Shown: one piece after another, positions 21,601 to 34,352 of the stretch
Layout of the letters: the number at the start of each line of letters is the position of its first letter
Position numbering within the stretch: position 1 is the stretch's first letter
Source of the DNA: Ischnura elegans
Lineage: Eukaryota; Arthropoda; Insecta; Odonata; Coenagrionidae
Direction of reading: 5' to 3'
Length of the DNA: 64,000 nucleotides
Assembly (NCBI RefSeq): GCF_921293095.1
Contig: NC_060259.1
Coordinates: forward strand, 42,017,812 to 42,081,811
Notes under the pieces: generated by a model
The model's input: the letters and a program-made list of their open reading frames with translations, nothing else
The model's database searches: none
What the model was told of the DNA's origin: nothing
Program-made: the position numbers and the translations under genes

Positions 21601-24097
21601 ACTTACTCTAAAATAAATTATAACAACTCATGCAATAGGTTATCCACTTTGAGCAAAGGCCATGTCACATAAAAGCTCGTTTTAACACATAGGATATGCC
21701 TTTTGAAGCCAGAGACTTATAGCGTGAGATTTTCATAAAAATACCAAGAAAAACCATTGTCACAACACATTTGGATAACTGGGTCTACATTTAAGGGTAA
21801 CATTAACCTCAATTAAAAACTCACATTTCAAACATTAGTGATAACAACTAATCCTTCAAATACACTAGTCATATTATTGTTATGAGAATATGGAAGCATG
21901 AAATGGCTAAATAAAAGTGTCAATCCTTTCATGCCCTCCTGTAAAGTAGTATTTGCATAGATGAAGAGGAAACAAAGTGAAACACTAATTTACAGTTTTA
22001 TAGGAACACATTTATATTCTTTCCAAGATCACAACACATAGTCTACTAACAATCAAACTTTAAACAACCAGTATGGAATACAAGTTACTAGGGAACAAAA
22101 TTGGACAATGGGGAATGAAAGACAAGGAACAGTAAAATGGCAAGTTTGTACCAGTTTGATGGCCATTATTGTACAGCCATAGATATGACATCGGAGAGGA
22201 AGGATAAGAGTGAGTTAGTCAATATTGGCTAGTCTGCCTTCATAATTTTCAATGTATAAAACATCTATATTTCTTGCTACACCTGCAGATTGGTTAGCAC
22301 CCGCAGTTGTTAACATATCGGTCCATTTTCACCCTCAAAATGCAACCTGGTGACTCATGAAGAAAACAAACACTAGTAAGAAAAATTCCTCATGTACACC
22401 ATAATGTTGGCAATCTGTACAACGTAACTCTTTTATATGATATGAATATGTGTTTAATATTATAGCAAATTGCTACTTCCTCTACTTACCACTTTAACAA
22501 GCCATGGATACATTGAGAACTAGTGCAATTCTGCAATTTCATTTGTGACAGTGTGACCTTGAGCTGGGATCACAAGGAGTTTCCTCTGATAATGACTTGA
22601 TTTCCTAAAAGTGAAATGGACGGTTCCCACTGTAAATCGTCGTCCCAGTTCATAAGGCAAGCTGTCAATTATTTAAAGTAATGTTGTGATGCAATAGTCT
22701 CAATATGAGAATCTTCAAACGGAACACCTGCATACCATACATTGATATTATTTGCTGCCTCACATTTTATTATCTATTAGGGTTTGAATCATCATGTCTA
22801 AGAGTTCTCCAGGAATCTGCACAAGCTGCTCACCAACACCACTACTCTAATGCTGTATTTTAAACAGCAATGATTGGACAAAAAATTTAAAAGCTACGGC
22901 AGTGTTTAATTCTAACAAGACGAAGAAATATATTTACAATAGTAAGAGAGAAAAATACATGGCTCTATTACAAGATGAAGGAGATGATCTCAATTCAAAA
23001 GAGCCCAATAATTTAAAAAAATATTGAAAAATTCCACTTTGCACCACAATTTTCTGCAAGTTGCAAAGGAAGATTATGCTCAGCTCTGTGCAGAAGCCTA
23101 GAATTGAAGAACTCCGGAAATTTCTACATAAAGGGAAGCATTCATGTCACTGTACTATCCACAATAAACGATGATAGCCTAAAGAATTTGGTAGCACTAG
23201 CTCTTAACATAAAAGTATTCACATTGAAAACAGGTAAAAACACAACCTTGATGCCTAATCATGTAATACTGTGACAGTTATTTTCAGATTGACTAACTAT
23301 GCTCCACATGCACTCATATGATTGGCCTTCTAATGTATGAAAATTTTTAACATTTTAAAAGGTAAAAATTGAGTTAGAATAGTACATTGTGCATTGTAAT
23401 GTACAGTGTACAATTTTATGAAAAACTGTAAATATAAAACAATTCCATAAAAGTGAACCGTGGATAACATATAGAAATATGCAAAACAACTTGTTTACAA
23501 ATAAATTATCCTTTCTTCATGACTCGTGGAAGAGATTTCACTCGTGAATAGATTTTGACACTGAGATCCAGTCTCAATATGCTTGGGGAATGCATTATTC
23601 AATGCATCATTTTCATGTGCTGTACAATAACTGCCAGCACCAAATACATATAAGACCTCCATCCAAGGTTTGGGAAAAATTTCAACACTAAATATTAACC
23701 AAGTTATCACCCTCATTTACCCTGTGCAATTTTTGTTCAACAAGTTTCTTTCAGCAATAAGTACCAATATCTTATATCAACTGCATCACCACCAATTGAT
23801 TTTTACAAGAGTTGACAGAAACATCTCTAACAAGAGCTTATTAAACAAAAGCCATCTTTCATCCCAACGATTAAATTTTAAAGACATATTACAAAGCTTA
23901 GTATAAAGTTCAGAATACAACAAAAACACAATCATTATAATCACAACTTTTGACTTCAGCAAACAATCAAACACTTTCACTCCCCAATACCTGACATTGA
24001 CAATGCACGCATGAGTTGGCAATAATAGCATCCGATAAAAGTTATTGTTTACGTTACTGTTCAGCAAAATTCCTTAAATATAACCCAGCAACTCTCA
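18606..24097. other. TDG 3' UTR and downstream flank without recognised elements
   Basis: AT-rich sequence downstream of the TDG stop. I see no conserved ORF, RNA gene or transposon with clear ends. The part nearest 24.1 kb is probably 3' UTR; its length cannot be read without transcript data. Confidence 0.5.
22766..22771 (-). promoter_or_regulatory. Candidate TDG polyadenylation signal
   Basis: AATAAA is present on the minus strand about 1.3 kb below the TDG stop, in sequence with no recognisable repeats. Other AATAAA hexamers occur further down (for example near 20926), so the true site is uncertain. Confidence 0.25.
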
Positions 24098-26080
24098 TCA
24101 GAATCCACCAAATCCTATATCCATTCTATCTTGCTTTATTCGATCAAGAACGTGATTCTGAAGATAACCAGGCTGAGGGTAGGGGGGACCATTGGAATAT
24201 GGTGATGGGTATGGGTAGTTAGGGCTGGGCATATGGAGTCCATGCGCAGTGGGTGCATAGGGAAAGCCTCCGGCTGGTCCTCCTCCATAGGAGGGTGGTG
24301 CACCAGGAGAATACTGCCCATATGGATATGGCAAAGCTGACGACCCTGGAACACTGCCCATGGATGGCGGCAGGCCAACACTGCTGCCCGGCACTCCCAT
24401 ACCCCCACACGCACGGTCCACCATCGAGCCACCCATTCCACCACCACCCACTATGCTGCCCCCCATGGGGCTTCCACCACCACCAAACATTCCCCCACCA
24501 ACACCATTGGCGCCCGGCATCATGTGACTCCCCATTGCATGCGAGCTCCCCATCAAATTCGAGTAGGAGCTCATGGATGAGTTGATGGGGTTGTAGTTGG
24601 ATGCAAGGCTTGTGACAGAAAAAGAACTGGGAACCTGATTAGGGACTTCATGGGGAACAGAAGCACTACTGTTTGCCAAAGAAGTGACAGAGAAGTTCAT
24701 GCCAGCACTGGTGTGATGCAAGCTGTAACTATTGGAAGTGCTGACGGAATAATTTGCACTCGCACTAGTGTAATGTGGGCTATAGCTTCCAGCATTGCCA
24801 CCACCTGCGCCACTATAGTGAGGTCCACTGGGGTAGCCACCCATGTAAGAGGACTCATCGTTGTACTGAGAGCCAGAGGGATGACCGTGGTCATATGGCT
24901 CAACGCTTCCACCATTCACAGCGGAAGGATGCGATGGTGTTTCACCATCAGCAATACTCGGTATTTGGTCAACCAAAGATTCCAGCCCAGATAAGCTCTT
25001 GGATGAGACATCTTGATTTATATTTCTTTTAGGATTGTAATCTGTAGCTGACCCTGATGGATATCCTAAAGCTGAATTGGTTTCTGATTCCGTAGAAAAA
25101 TTACCATAATTTTGATAGTTCATGCCAGAATTTTCATCCGGCGGAGTGGGACTGGGAAATCGACACTCATTCTGACCTCTGACGTTGTCACCTGAATTCT
25201 CTTCTTTCACAATTCCTGAGGAATTTTGGGCACCATCGCTCGTGTCCTCTGGCATGCTGGTGGGAGGCTCAAAGTCAGGAGGGCCAAGGCTGGGAGAAGT
25301 TGGAGGTGGAGAGCCCAAATTATGCTCTGAGGATATTGCTGCACTTATCTCCGATGAAAGATCTGAGTGGGTGAATGGCTGCGATGGGGGCTGTGGAGAC
25401 TGGCTGTAGCGAGTGGACTGCACGGGGGACTGGTGGTAGTTATGGGAGCCTGAAGACGGGGACCGAGAGGGATTTTGGGAGCTATATGATTGAGACTGAT
25501 TGGTGTACGCCGGAGAGAAATTCTGCTGGCAAAAGTTTGTCGGTGATTGTATAGGAGGTGAGAAACAGTTTGAGAGGGTCATGGAGGAGTTGGTGTGTTC
25601 AGGGATGCCGTTGGACATAGCACCACTCTCTTCCGTCTTCACCTTCTTAGGCCGACCCCGTTTCTTCTTTGGGGCATCACCCATCTTGTGAGGTTTCAAG
25701 GCTGCTGTCTCTGGGCAGGGCTCCTTCTTCTCCTCCACACCCTCAACCTTGATCTTCTTTGGTCTCCCTCGCTTCTTCTTGGGAGGTGGCTGATCCTCCT
25801 TCTTCACTATCGCATTGCTCAGATCTGTCAATTCACCATTGCTAGGGAGTCGGCCATACCCATAGAAACTATGGTCCTCCTTAGGTTCATCTTTGATTTC
25901 AGGCTCAGTATAATTTTTCAATTTTGCGTCGTTAAAAACAACCTCATTTTCATCCAGATCAGCTATCATGCCATTCAAGTAGTCCCGAAACTTTTTGAGA
26001 GCAGCATAGAATGGCACCTTATCGGCTGCTCTGGGAAGTTGCGCACATCGAGCACTTGAAGACGGCATCACCCACATATA
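24098..26080 (-). CDS. TDG: Thymine DNA glycosylase, last coding exon (C-terminal end of the core plus long regulatory tail)
   Basis: This exon ends the coding region of a mismatch-specific thymine/uracil DNA glycosylase, which removes T or U (and oxidised 5-methylcytosine) opposite G in the nucleus. It opens after a TTTCAG acceptor with YMWVMPSSSARCAQLPRA; MPSSSARCAQ is the family's DNA-intercalating loop with its arginine finger (exon residue 11). It then finishes the core with KVPFYAALKKFRDYLNG. About 600 further residues are low complexity: two AT-hooks (KKKRGRPKK at about 101-109 and 138-146), ψKxE motifs (IKDE, VKKE, IKVE, VKTE, VKEE), then Ser/Pro/Tyr/Asn-rich and Gly-rich stretches. 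The stop TGA is at 24098-24100. Vertebrate TDG tails are far shorter; fly Thd1 also carries long AT-hook extensions. The reading frame is intact for 660 codons. The core assignment is near certain; the tail function is inferred. Confidence 0.95.
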   Translation of the reverse strand, partial: YMWVMPSSSARCAQLPRAADKVPFYAALKKFRDYLNGMIADLDENEVVFNDAKLKNYTEPEIKDEPKEDHSFYGYGRLPSNGELTDLSNAIVKKEDQPPPKKKRGRPKKIKVEGVEEKKEPCPETAALKPHKMGDAPKKKRGRPKKVKTEESGAMSNGIPEHTNSSMTLSNCFSPPIQSPTNFCQQNFSPAYTNQSQSYSSQNPSRSPSSGSHNYHQSPVQSTRYSQSPQPPSQPFTHSDLSSEISAAISSEHNLGSPPPTSPSLGPPDFEPPTSMPEDTSDGAQNSSGIVKEENSGDNVRGQNECRFPSPTPPDENSGMNYQNYGNFSTESETNSALGYPSGSATDYNPKRNINQDVSSKSLSGLESLVDQIPSIADGETPSHPSAVNGGSVEPYDHGHPSGSQYNDESSYMGGYPSGPHYSGAGGGNAGSYSPHYTSASANYSVSTSNSYSLHHTSAGMNFSVTSLANSSASVPHEVPNQVPSSFSVTSLASNYNPINSSMSSYSNLMGSSHAMGSHMMPGANGVGGGMFGGGGSPMGGSIVGGGGMGGSMVDRACGGMGVPGSSVGLPPSMGSVPGSSALPYPYGQYSPGAPPSYGGGPAGGFPYAPTAHGLHMPSPNYPYPSPYSNGPPYPQPGYLQNHVLDRIKQDRMDIGFGGF

Positions 26081-28319
26081 CTGAAAGTAAATCACATTAT
26101 TCAGTATTAACTCTGAACAGTATTAGCATTAACAAGGAGGGCAAAGGTAGAAATAATATTTATGGATTATACGATTGATGGAGTTGGATTTACAAGAAGA
26201 AGCTGTATAGAAAGAACTTTCCATTGAATATGGATAATATTAGAGCCATAAGGCATACAAAATAAGGCATATGAAAACAACTTAAAAAAATAATAGATTC
26301 TGAATCTAACTGCTTATGGTGGTAAAAGGTACAAACCTAAAAAACTGGAGGTTGTGACTTTAAATCTATTAACCTACTTAAAAGAGGTTGTACCTCTTTT
26401 AAGGCATAAATACTAATGAATCAATGACTGACTGTAGAAAACTGTAGATAATGGTGACTGTAGCAACTACTCTCTTGTACTAAATTTGCGTACAAAAATA
26501 AACAGTCCTAATTTATTTTTAAGATAGTGCATTTACAGTAAACTCTCAATTATACAAAGCAGGATATTACGAAATTTTCGATAATAAGAAGTGAAATTAT
26601 GGTCCTGGCGAAATGCCTATGGTAAATTTAAGCCCCAATTTGATAATATGAAGTTTTGATAATACAAAATGTTTTGGAATAACAAACTTTGGGCTCAGTC
26701 CCCAGGAGCAAATCTATCAAAAGGATATCACCAATGATATAATACTTTACACACAAGCCGATATTGAGGGCGAAATGGCTCCTATATTGCCAATTTGAAC
26801 AGGATTTTGACGATTCTGTGCATTAAGTTTTCACGTAATTACCTTGCTATTTATCCACGAGGAAAGAAATGTCTGGCTGTCTTTAATCCTGGAAGCGTTG
26901 AATGGTAAGGTATGGACTTGAACTAAATTCATGAGAGAATGTGCGAAGGGCTTCAGTCGGTGCCTAGTGAGTGTCTAAGCAGTAAACAGTGGAGTAGAAG
27001 CAGCGGCCAGGACTAGACATACATGACAGCAGTGAAGACAAAGATGAGAGTGAGGAGGAGTATCTTAAATCTTCAGCTCTATTTACCACCTATTTATTTT
27101 GCAGGCTACTCTTAGAGAAGAGGCACTTCCAACTCTAACCATGAACTTTCTTGTAGCACACCTACCCGTTCCCCCATTCCGAGAGATATTTCTTTCCAAA
27201 ACCTTTGTTTGCACTCTCCCACAGCCTTTTGCTGATCTTCCTGACACCCAACTTATGCATTCCAAACCTCCCTCCACAAGCGCTTCTCCCCTTCCTTAGC
27301 ATTTCCTGGTGATGACCTTGAGTGTGTCGTAAAAAAAAACATGGCCCCCAAATGTAGTCTCATGCAAGGCTGAAGGCCCTTTACCCACCCCTCTTCCTCC
27401 CACCTGCTGCACCTCTCTTTATCCTGCACCCACTTCCTAAACCAGGCATCGCCCATCCCACTCATATTTACCTCACCCCCTTGGAATGCTCTCTGACTGT
27501 GGCAGTGCATGGTTCATCTCTACCTGCAACAGGGGTAAGTTTCTAACTGGAGAGAGGCTGGAGAAGTATTTTTCATTATTGGGGAAATGAAGAGGAAAAC
27601 TTTGTTCTCCGCATTCATTTTATTGGCTAAGACACGTGTTTTGTCATTTCTTGACATATTTTTAGTCTGTTCTTGCTCCCGTGAGACTAGGTGGATTAGC
27701 ATGCCCTCCCACTCTGTTCACGCAAACTGGTTGGGCTACCCGCCTCGTCAATTCCGTAACTGGCCCTAATCATTTTAGCCAAGTTAGGAGGCACAAATCG
27801 CATATTGGGGAAAACTAAACGAAACACCAGCTTTTTTAAATCCATTACTTTACGTTCATGGGATTAAAAAATTGGCAATCTGCTTCATATTTGAAAAGAT
27901 TGAGCCAAAACCTGATCCCAGTCTGGAATTATTGCTTATTTTTTGGTTTTTCTGACCCACTATAAACATGATCAATAAACTTGAATGATACTTGAAATAT
28001 TTTAATAAAAGCAAGAATTTTCCACAAGAATTCTTGTGGAAAAGTGCCACAATATTTTATTTATTTAAATATGTCTAACTTCCACCAATTGAAGCCTGAA
28101 TCTGTTGAACTGATACTTGAAATACGTCGTGTTTTGGGCTGATTATTTTCTAAATTTTGCTTAGATTTAAAATTTTGCAATGTTGGTTTCTTTCGTGAAC
28201 TCTTGAAAATTATACCTCAATACCTTGCCCTTCTTAGGCACAACATAAATGGAAATATATACATATTAGCGTGGAAGGGAGAAAGAAAAAACTAAATAAT
28301 GATAGAATTAAATTCTTCT

Positions 28320-28445
28320 CGGGTGTCTGTCCGGGTAAGGCACTCTATCCACCCCTCAGCCGACGGTTCAATCGAGGACTTCTCCTTTGTCATCAATGCC
28401 ATCGATACCTAACGGGTGTGAGGTACTGCGATAATAACATTGTCT
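28320..28445 (+). repeat. Possible tRNA-derived SINE fragment
   Basis: ccgggtaaggcactct followed about 30 bases later by cggttcaatcgagg resembles A and B boxes of a tRNA-derived SINE. No tail or duplication was found. Confidence 0.3.
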
Positions 28446-29339
28446 CTCTTCTTCTCTGCAGACTTTCAATAGAAATTAGTTATATACTTTGTTCTTTCCA
28501 TGATACTAATTCTTTTATGATAATAGCACGACTAATTTTTAGTGCTAACATAAAAAATCTTTTCTCTTTATTAATGATACTTTGCATAGTTTTCAATACT
28601 ATGGAGAAAGAAACACGAAAACTAAATGAGGTTAAGGTACATGTTTTGGGTATTATTTCTGGGAATTCATGAAAGTGAACCAATACTTCACCTAAATATG
28701 TTGAGAAATGATAAATCGTATGTTGTAGGAAAAAATTAATGTGGATAATAACGTTTCTCTCTTTACTACCCTGATAATGGAAGATGCTACTCCAGCTTTT
28801 CTCCACTAGGAACCTTGCTCCTTTCAGCATAACAGAAGGAAGACTTAATATATAAACATGGCACCTCACTCCTGGCATCCCAGCCTTGATGATGAAAAAG
28901 TCTTCCATTTTACAGGGTTCCCACTCTACCTGAACAATGATATTCACGGCTTTTTCCAGGTTTTCACGGTTATTTTTCACGTTTTCACGTTTTTTTTTAA
29001 GGTTTTCACGGTCTCAATTTTGCTAAATTCACGGTCCGTTAATAAGCCAACAATAAGAAAATCACTGGCCGTATATCAACAGAAAATTAACGTACGCGAA
29101 AAACGCCGTGAATGTTAACGCCGCAATGAAAAGTGATATCTGTTATGACGTGATCTATCGTTTGCAAAATTCAGAGCCGACTAAAGGACCAGCCCAACCG
29201 CGCTCTTGCCCGGACGCCGAATACCCTTCCGACCTTCTTCCGTCTGGACACTCGAGGTCCTTTTTTAATTCCTCGCTGAGAGATTGTTTTTTGCGCACGT
29301 TGTTATTACTGCACAGTAACCGAATTTCCCCCACCCCAA

Positions 29340-29458
29340 TATTTCTTATTTAACGGAAAATATTTTATTTAAATTGTTTATAGAATATAATAAATTGATT
29401 CTTTCTTATTCAGCGGAAAATATTTTATGAAAATTGTTAATAGAACATAATAAATCGA
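29340..29458 (+). repeat. Two-unit tandem repeat, about 60 bp each
   Basis: Two adjacent units share tttcttatt-a/c-a-gcggaaaatatttta and aatataataaat with scattered changes. Confidence 0.6.
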
Positions 29459-31325
29459 AAAACAATTTCATACACCGTATTAGCACGAATCTAAGACGAA
29501 CACGATTCTAAGACTACCCTCCTTTTTTGGAACTCCACTAAGGGACAATTTTTCTTTATTAATAACGATACGATTATAAAATGAATGCGGAAAAACGATC
29601 AATGCTTAATTTTTTTGCTAGATTGCCTATGTCCCAGGAAACGCAGGATTTTGGCGAGTAATTAAGAAATTCATTTAAGGTTTCAAAACAATATTTTAGA
29701 TAATAACAGGAATAGTAGTACTTTATCAAGACACATACGTCATATTGTTGATTCGACCCATATCTTTTTCAAAATTCTGAATGTTTACTCTCCACTCGGC
29801 ATTTACACTGCTATTATGGATTTCAGTCATATGTAAAAATTCTTATCCATCAAACACCATTTCAAGTACACGTATTCACGAGAGCAATGTGCATTTTGTG
29901 CCTAAAACAACCGCATTCGCAGGTACAGTGACTGGTTGTGAGATGGATCACGAAGGCCAAAAATAGTCAATTACTTCAATTGTTCCTGTCTAATGAATAT
30001 ATTTTTAATACAATTGAGGTATTGTGTAAAGCGTGAACAATGTTGCGTTAATCGTCAGCGGCACGCCCACCTGGATCTTCGCCTTCATATCTCTACTTGT
30101 TTTCTCCAGGTAGCTCACTCTACCCCCACCCCTACCGTCATGTGCTAGCGGACAACCCAAGGCGCTCTGCAATATTCACGCGCATCTAGCCCGGATTCTT
30201 TTCTTCATGTTCAATTATTTTCAGTCCATCTCTTAAAGTTCTCAATAGTTTCTTCGGAGGGGCCATGGTCGGAAGACGACTAAATTTAAACTAGTGAAAA
30301 TGACTTTATTAAACCCACATGGAAAACACTCGGTGGTTTGAAGTCCAGCCACCCCGGAAAGTAGGGAACCACTCGTACGAGGTGAAGTTCGGAACTGATG
30401 CTATCGCGTACGGGGGTACGCAGAGCACACTGCAGAGGGCGAAGCGTGACCATATGACTGCGCCATGAAATTTTTTACCCTAAAGATGCCCATTCTTTTC
30501 TAATTAGCGTAGCGCCAGATGATCAGATGAATTCGGATTGTTAGTAGGGAGAAACCAAAATCCTGAGAAGATATCCCTTCGTCAGTAACTCTGACAAGTG
30601 AGACTACTAGTAGTAGTATAGCTCGTAAATTGATAACTGATAACAACCTGGTATCATGTTTTCGGAACAAAATGCCGAATTAACTGCCGTAAGCTCAGCT
30701 ACGAGGATATCGCGTTTCGCCAAAAATCACCATCGTATTTTTCCATCTATTTCCTTGCTTAAAATACGTCATGTGTGGTCTCGTTTCTTTTAACGTGCAA
30801 ATTACTAACATTTCAATCTAATAAAAGCATAATAGCAATTACTGAATATCATTGTTAGATATCTTTTGGGCTAATAGGTGATTCATGCAGCAGTTGACCT
30901 CCAAAAACTGGGAACTTCGAAGCAGTTAGGCTGAAAAAGGTCAGTTGGTGAGAAGAGGGGGGAGCGCGAAACACGTTTCTATTGTTCTCGTGTAACTCGA
31001 TATTTTTTTCGAAGCTAAGGTCTTCGTAATAAGATCCCTGCGCGAGCTGGGACCTGTTTTTATTTTGAAGAAGAGGAAAGCGTCAGAAGGGGGGAGGCGA
31101 ATGGTGAATGGAGGGGGATAAAGGTTCTTGGGAAATGCGCTAATGTTACTTTCCCACGGCACTGAGCTTCTCCCAATGGTAGTTCCATCTCTTGGAGAGG
31201 ATTCCAACTACGTGCTTGTCGATATTAGCATAGAGTAAGTACTATACTTACTCTATATAGTAATATACTTACTCTATGATATTAGCCATAAATGACACAT
31301 TGTATTTATTTCGTCTCATTTTCGT

Positions 31326-31500
31326 CAAACGATGGATGCGGGAAAATTCTGCGTCGGAACCGCGATCTTCAAACGATCAATGCGAGAAACGATACTTCGG
31401 GGAACGATAGAGGCGGGAAAAAATTAAATTGTCTATAAGGAACTTTATTTGGGACCAGAAACGGCGAACGATCAATGCGGGAACGATAGATCGAGGTTCC
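31326..31500 (+). repeat. Degenerate repeats of aacgatcaatgcggga
   Basis: Four imperfect units begin near 31328, 31372, 31402 and 31467; a fifth isolated unit is near 29593. They may be subterminal transposase-binding repeats of an element ending near 31505. Confidence 0.5.
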
Positions 31501-31698
31501 ACCGTATAACTTTCTTTTGAAAGCGGCAGTGTAATGATTTCTTTTCTCTGCTATTGTAATACTCTGAAACCAAAACTGAATCGATCTCTCTAATCAGAGG
31601 CAAATCATGTTCCCTTCTTACCGTTGCTCTGGGAAAAATGGAACGACTATGTAGCATAATTAATCGTAGAGGGCGTAACTTGGTGGAAATCCATAATA

Positions 31699-31752
31699 TC
31701 ACGAATACAAGGATCAAGGAAATAGCAAAGTTCTTGATCCTTGTATTCGTGA
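31699..31752. repeat. Perfect 20-bp hairpin
   Basis: Arms at 31699-31718 (tcacgaatacaaggatcaag) and 31733-31752 are exact complements around a 14-base loop. Confidence 0.85.
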
Positions 31753-33121
31753 GACTATGTAGCAGTTTATATCGCGATGGCATTGAGGCTTTAACGACAC
31801 AAACAAACAGCATTACCTTAGATAGCACAAAGCGGAGGAACTGGATCACCACCGACAGTAAATAACTCCACACAAACTTTCCGGTTGCGACGTAAAACTG
31901 GCAAGTTCCAGGTCGACACATGCGACAATCGTGTAATGCTGTGTTGCCATAAGCGGAAATCTTCTCTCGTTTTCAGGGCCGCAATGCGCGAGAATTAGTA
32001 ACGTCACGCCGAAAGCTCGCTGTCACCCGGTTCAAACGCAGGGAGCGTAGTGTCCACAGCGCATGGCAGGTTGTCAAGGCTAGCGCTCTTCCAGTCATAG
32101 GATTGAGGGTGTTGAATCAACGTTCAAATTTTTCGACACAATGGCCATCTAGATTTAGTTTCGAAAGTGGTCGCTGCAGCCAGTGGGAAGGCTAATTGGG
32201 TGGAAGGGGGACTAAGCAGTGACCGAGGGAGGGGAAATCAAGCCATTTGAGGAAAGTAAACAAGCTGATAAGAAGTGGTGTCATATTTCAGGAGGGGGAG
32301 AGAAAAGGCCTGCGCTGGGGAAAGATGTTTTTTTCAGGCAACATTCGTTCCCACGCTTTTCTGACCCATGCGACCGCAAGCGACGATGCTCGCCACAATG
32401 AATAGAAGTGCGCTAGCTACGAACGAAGATGAAAATTTCTGGGAAGGTATTATTATCAAGATTGAGAGAATTTTAAGGTTTTAAGACGAAATTCACGGCT
32501 ATTTCCCGGTTTTTTCACGGTAGAGGAAATTCACGGCTAATTCACGGTTTTAAGGTTTTCACGGTTGAGTGGGAACCCTGATTTTAACATCTGCAAAGAT
32601 GATGGAGCATGGCAGCCGGACGGAGAGCCCTAAAAGAATTTACTTCAAATATTCGTCACTAAAAAACCATATTCTACGTATTTTATGACTATAACTGAAT
32701 CAAAATGAAAATGACTAATTAAAAAGATCACAAATTCTCCTGACAATATGGAAAATACTACAAATATTAACCTACGAAGGTTATTTTGGAAATGGGCTAT
32801 GACCTTTGTTTGTCTTTTTTTTGTCACTGAGCGATAGAGGGCATCAAAAATGGCGGTTACGAGGGCTGCCGTTAATATTCTGCAGGCATTGGAAACAAAT
32901 ATCTATCTTATGCGTGGGTAATAGATGCTATTTGCTACTAACCACAAAGTTCTCAGATTAAATTCTTGTACAAAAATTTTCAAGAAGTTATTTGATTACG
33001 TTTTCTTAAATAGATGGGAATTTCTTTAGCACTATGATCGTTGATATTTAAAAATAAAGAATGGGAAGTGTAGGGTCGTGTGACTTTTAACGATATTTCA
33101 CAGCATAAACTCAATAAGAAA

Positions 33122-33307
33122 GATTGATGGTTTGAGGCGTAACTTTGTGGAAGCGAATCATGATGAAAAACGAAAAAGAAGACACTGTGTGAGTAAGACG
33201 TCATCATCACCTACATGATGACGTCTTACATTGAAACCATGATTGTGTAAGTGTGTGAATAAATATTTCATGTGAAAGCATGAAGTTTCTTCTTTTTCAT
33301 TTTTCAC
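33122..33307. mobile_element. 186-bp insertion with 9-bp target duplication
   Basis: aataagaaa is repeated exactly at 33113-33121 and 33308-33316. Copy A lacks the insert at the matching point. A hairpin with 14-bp arms (33194-33207, 33215-33228; taagacgtcatcat) lies inside. A 9-bp duplication suggests a Mutator-like element, but the ends are not clearly inverted. Confidence 0.6.
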
Positions 33308-33662
33308 AATAAGAAAAGAGTATTTTTTTAAATTTCCATCTTAAATAACCACCGAAAATGTTAAACAATGCCTCTAAAGACAGAAAAAGGGTGGTGGTAA
33401 CAAAAGCAAACTTTTTTTGCAACTTATTAAAAGTGTTTGAAATTACTAAACTCGTTATTACAAAGTGCCTATTTTCCGGTCCCGCTGACTACGTATAATC
33501 GAGAGTTTACTGTATCTGGAAGAATATCCTGAATGTATTTCATTTTTATTTTGTAAATGTTACTCTATTTCTGCATTTTCCTTTATACCTGCAACCATGT
33601 CATAGGTGTGACCAATTCCACTAAAAATCTATCCTCTAAACAAGACAATGGCAATCCCTTTA

Positions 33663-34350
33663 CAGTACACTCCCGATTATGGCTAATGATGGGGAGGCAC
33701 GAATAATTGAAAATAACGGATAACCCAAACTTTCACTGAAATGTCTTGCAATGTTCACAATTTACCTAAACCAAAAATTATATTATTATTTATGCATTTA
33801 TTCTGTTATTTTAGAGTGCTTCCCGGACTCGTTGAGAGCTATCCTCACCAGTTCACGATCTTTTTGGCGGCGATAACATGGTGGTAATCATATTATTAAT
33901 GCTCCATGTAAAGCCTGGTTTCGAAAACAACACATCTGTGGTTGCGTGGTAACGGATACAGAAAAGTGGTTTGCACGAATGCTTCAAAACCACTACTTGA
34001 CGTCGGAAACTACACTGTCAGGCACTACGCCACTTAGTCGTGCCTTGCACAAGTTGCCCGAGTTAAAACTGCTACGGGATGTGTATCCGTGATCACGGAG
34101 CGCATCGCGCACTGCGAGGCTTTGAAAACAGAAACACAGTGCTCCAGTGAATGCAGCTAACGCGCGATAGCTTCCATTTTACGAAGGGGATTCTAACGGA
34201 AATAATAAGCCTGGTGTATCCTAATTAATGCAGTAATTCCGATGATTTTGCATTAGATTTTATTTTTTTTTAAATTGAGCAAGAGTGAAAATCATGCACG
34301 GATAACCCGCACCCTGGATAAACCACAGCCGGATAATCGGGAGTCTGCTG
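33663..34350. mobile_element. Pogo/Tigger-type MITE (688 bp)
   Basis: CAGTACACTCCCGATTATGG at the left pairs with ccGGATAATCGGGAGTCTGCTG at the right. TA is present on both sides (33661-33662 and 34351-34352). Confidence 0.75.
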
Positions 34351-34352
34351 TA

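Larger units (their letters stand above)
28913..32580 (+). mobile_element. CAGGGTTCCC element (hAT-like), long copy
   Basis: The ends CAGGGTTCCCACTC and GAGTGGGAACCCTG are an exact 14-bp inverted pair. atttta is duplicated at 28907-28912 and 32581-32586, and copy A keeps the unbroken target (near 2165). Both ends carry direct repeats of ttcacgg (four left, five right). The short copy at 42695-43292 shares both ends. The 3.67 kb here includes a further unidentified insert between about 29340 and 31950. No transposase was recognised. Confidence 0.8.
26536..33512. mobile_element. Pogo/Tigger-type element, copy B, swollen by nested insertions (about 7 kb)
   Basis: Termini CAGTAAACTCTCAATTATAC and TATAATCGAGAGTTTACTG are flanked by TA (26534-26535 and 33513-33514). 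The shared interior with copy A (1410-3159) is split. The first about 0.4 kb matches near 26540-27010, the middle matches 28650-28912, and the rest matches 32581-33512. The extra segments are a 27.0-28.6 kb insert of unclear type, a hAT-like element (28913-32580) and a small element (33122-33307). Confidence 0.8.

Noticed and set aside
31220..31290. atagagtaagta / tacttactctat inverted words as an element end
   Set aside because: Imperfect and AT-rich; no duplication or second end was found.
31472..31921. A 149-codon membrane-protein-like ORF
   Set aside because: It runs through a perfect hairpin and degenerate repeat words, so the hydrophobic stretch is most likely chance.
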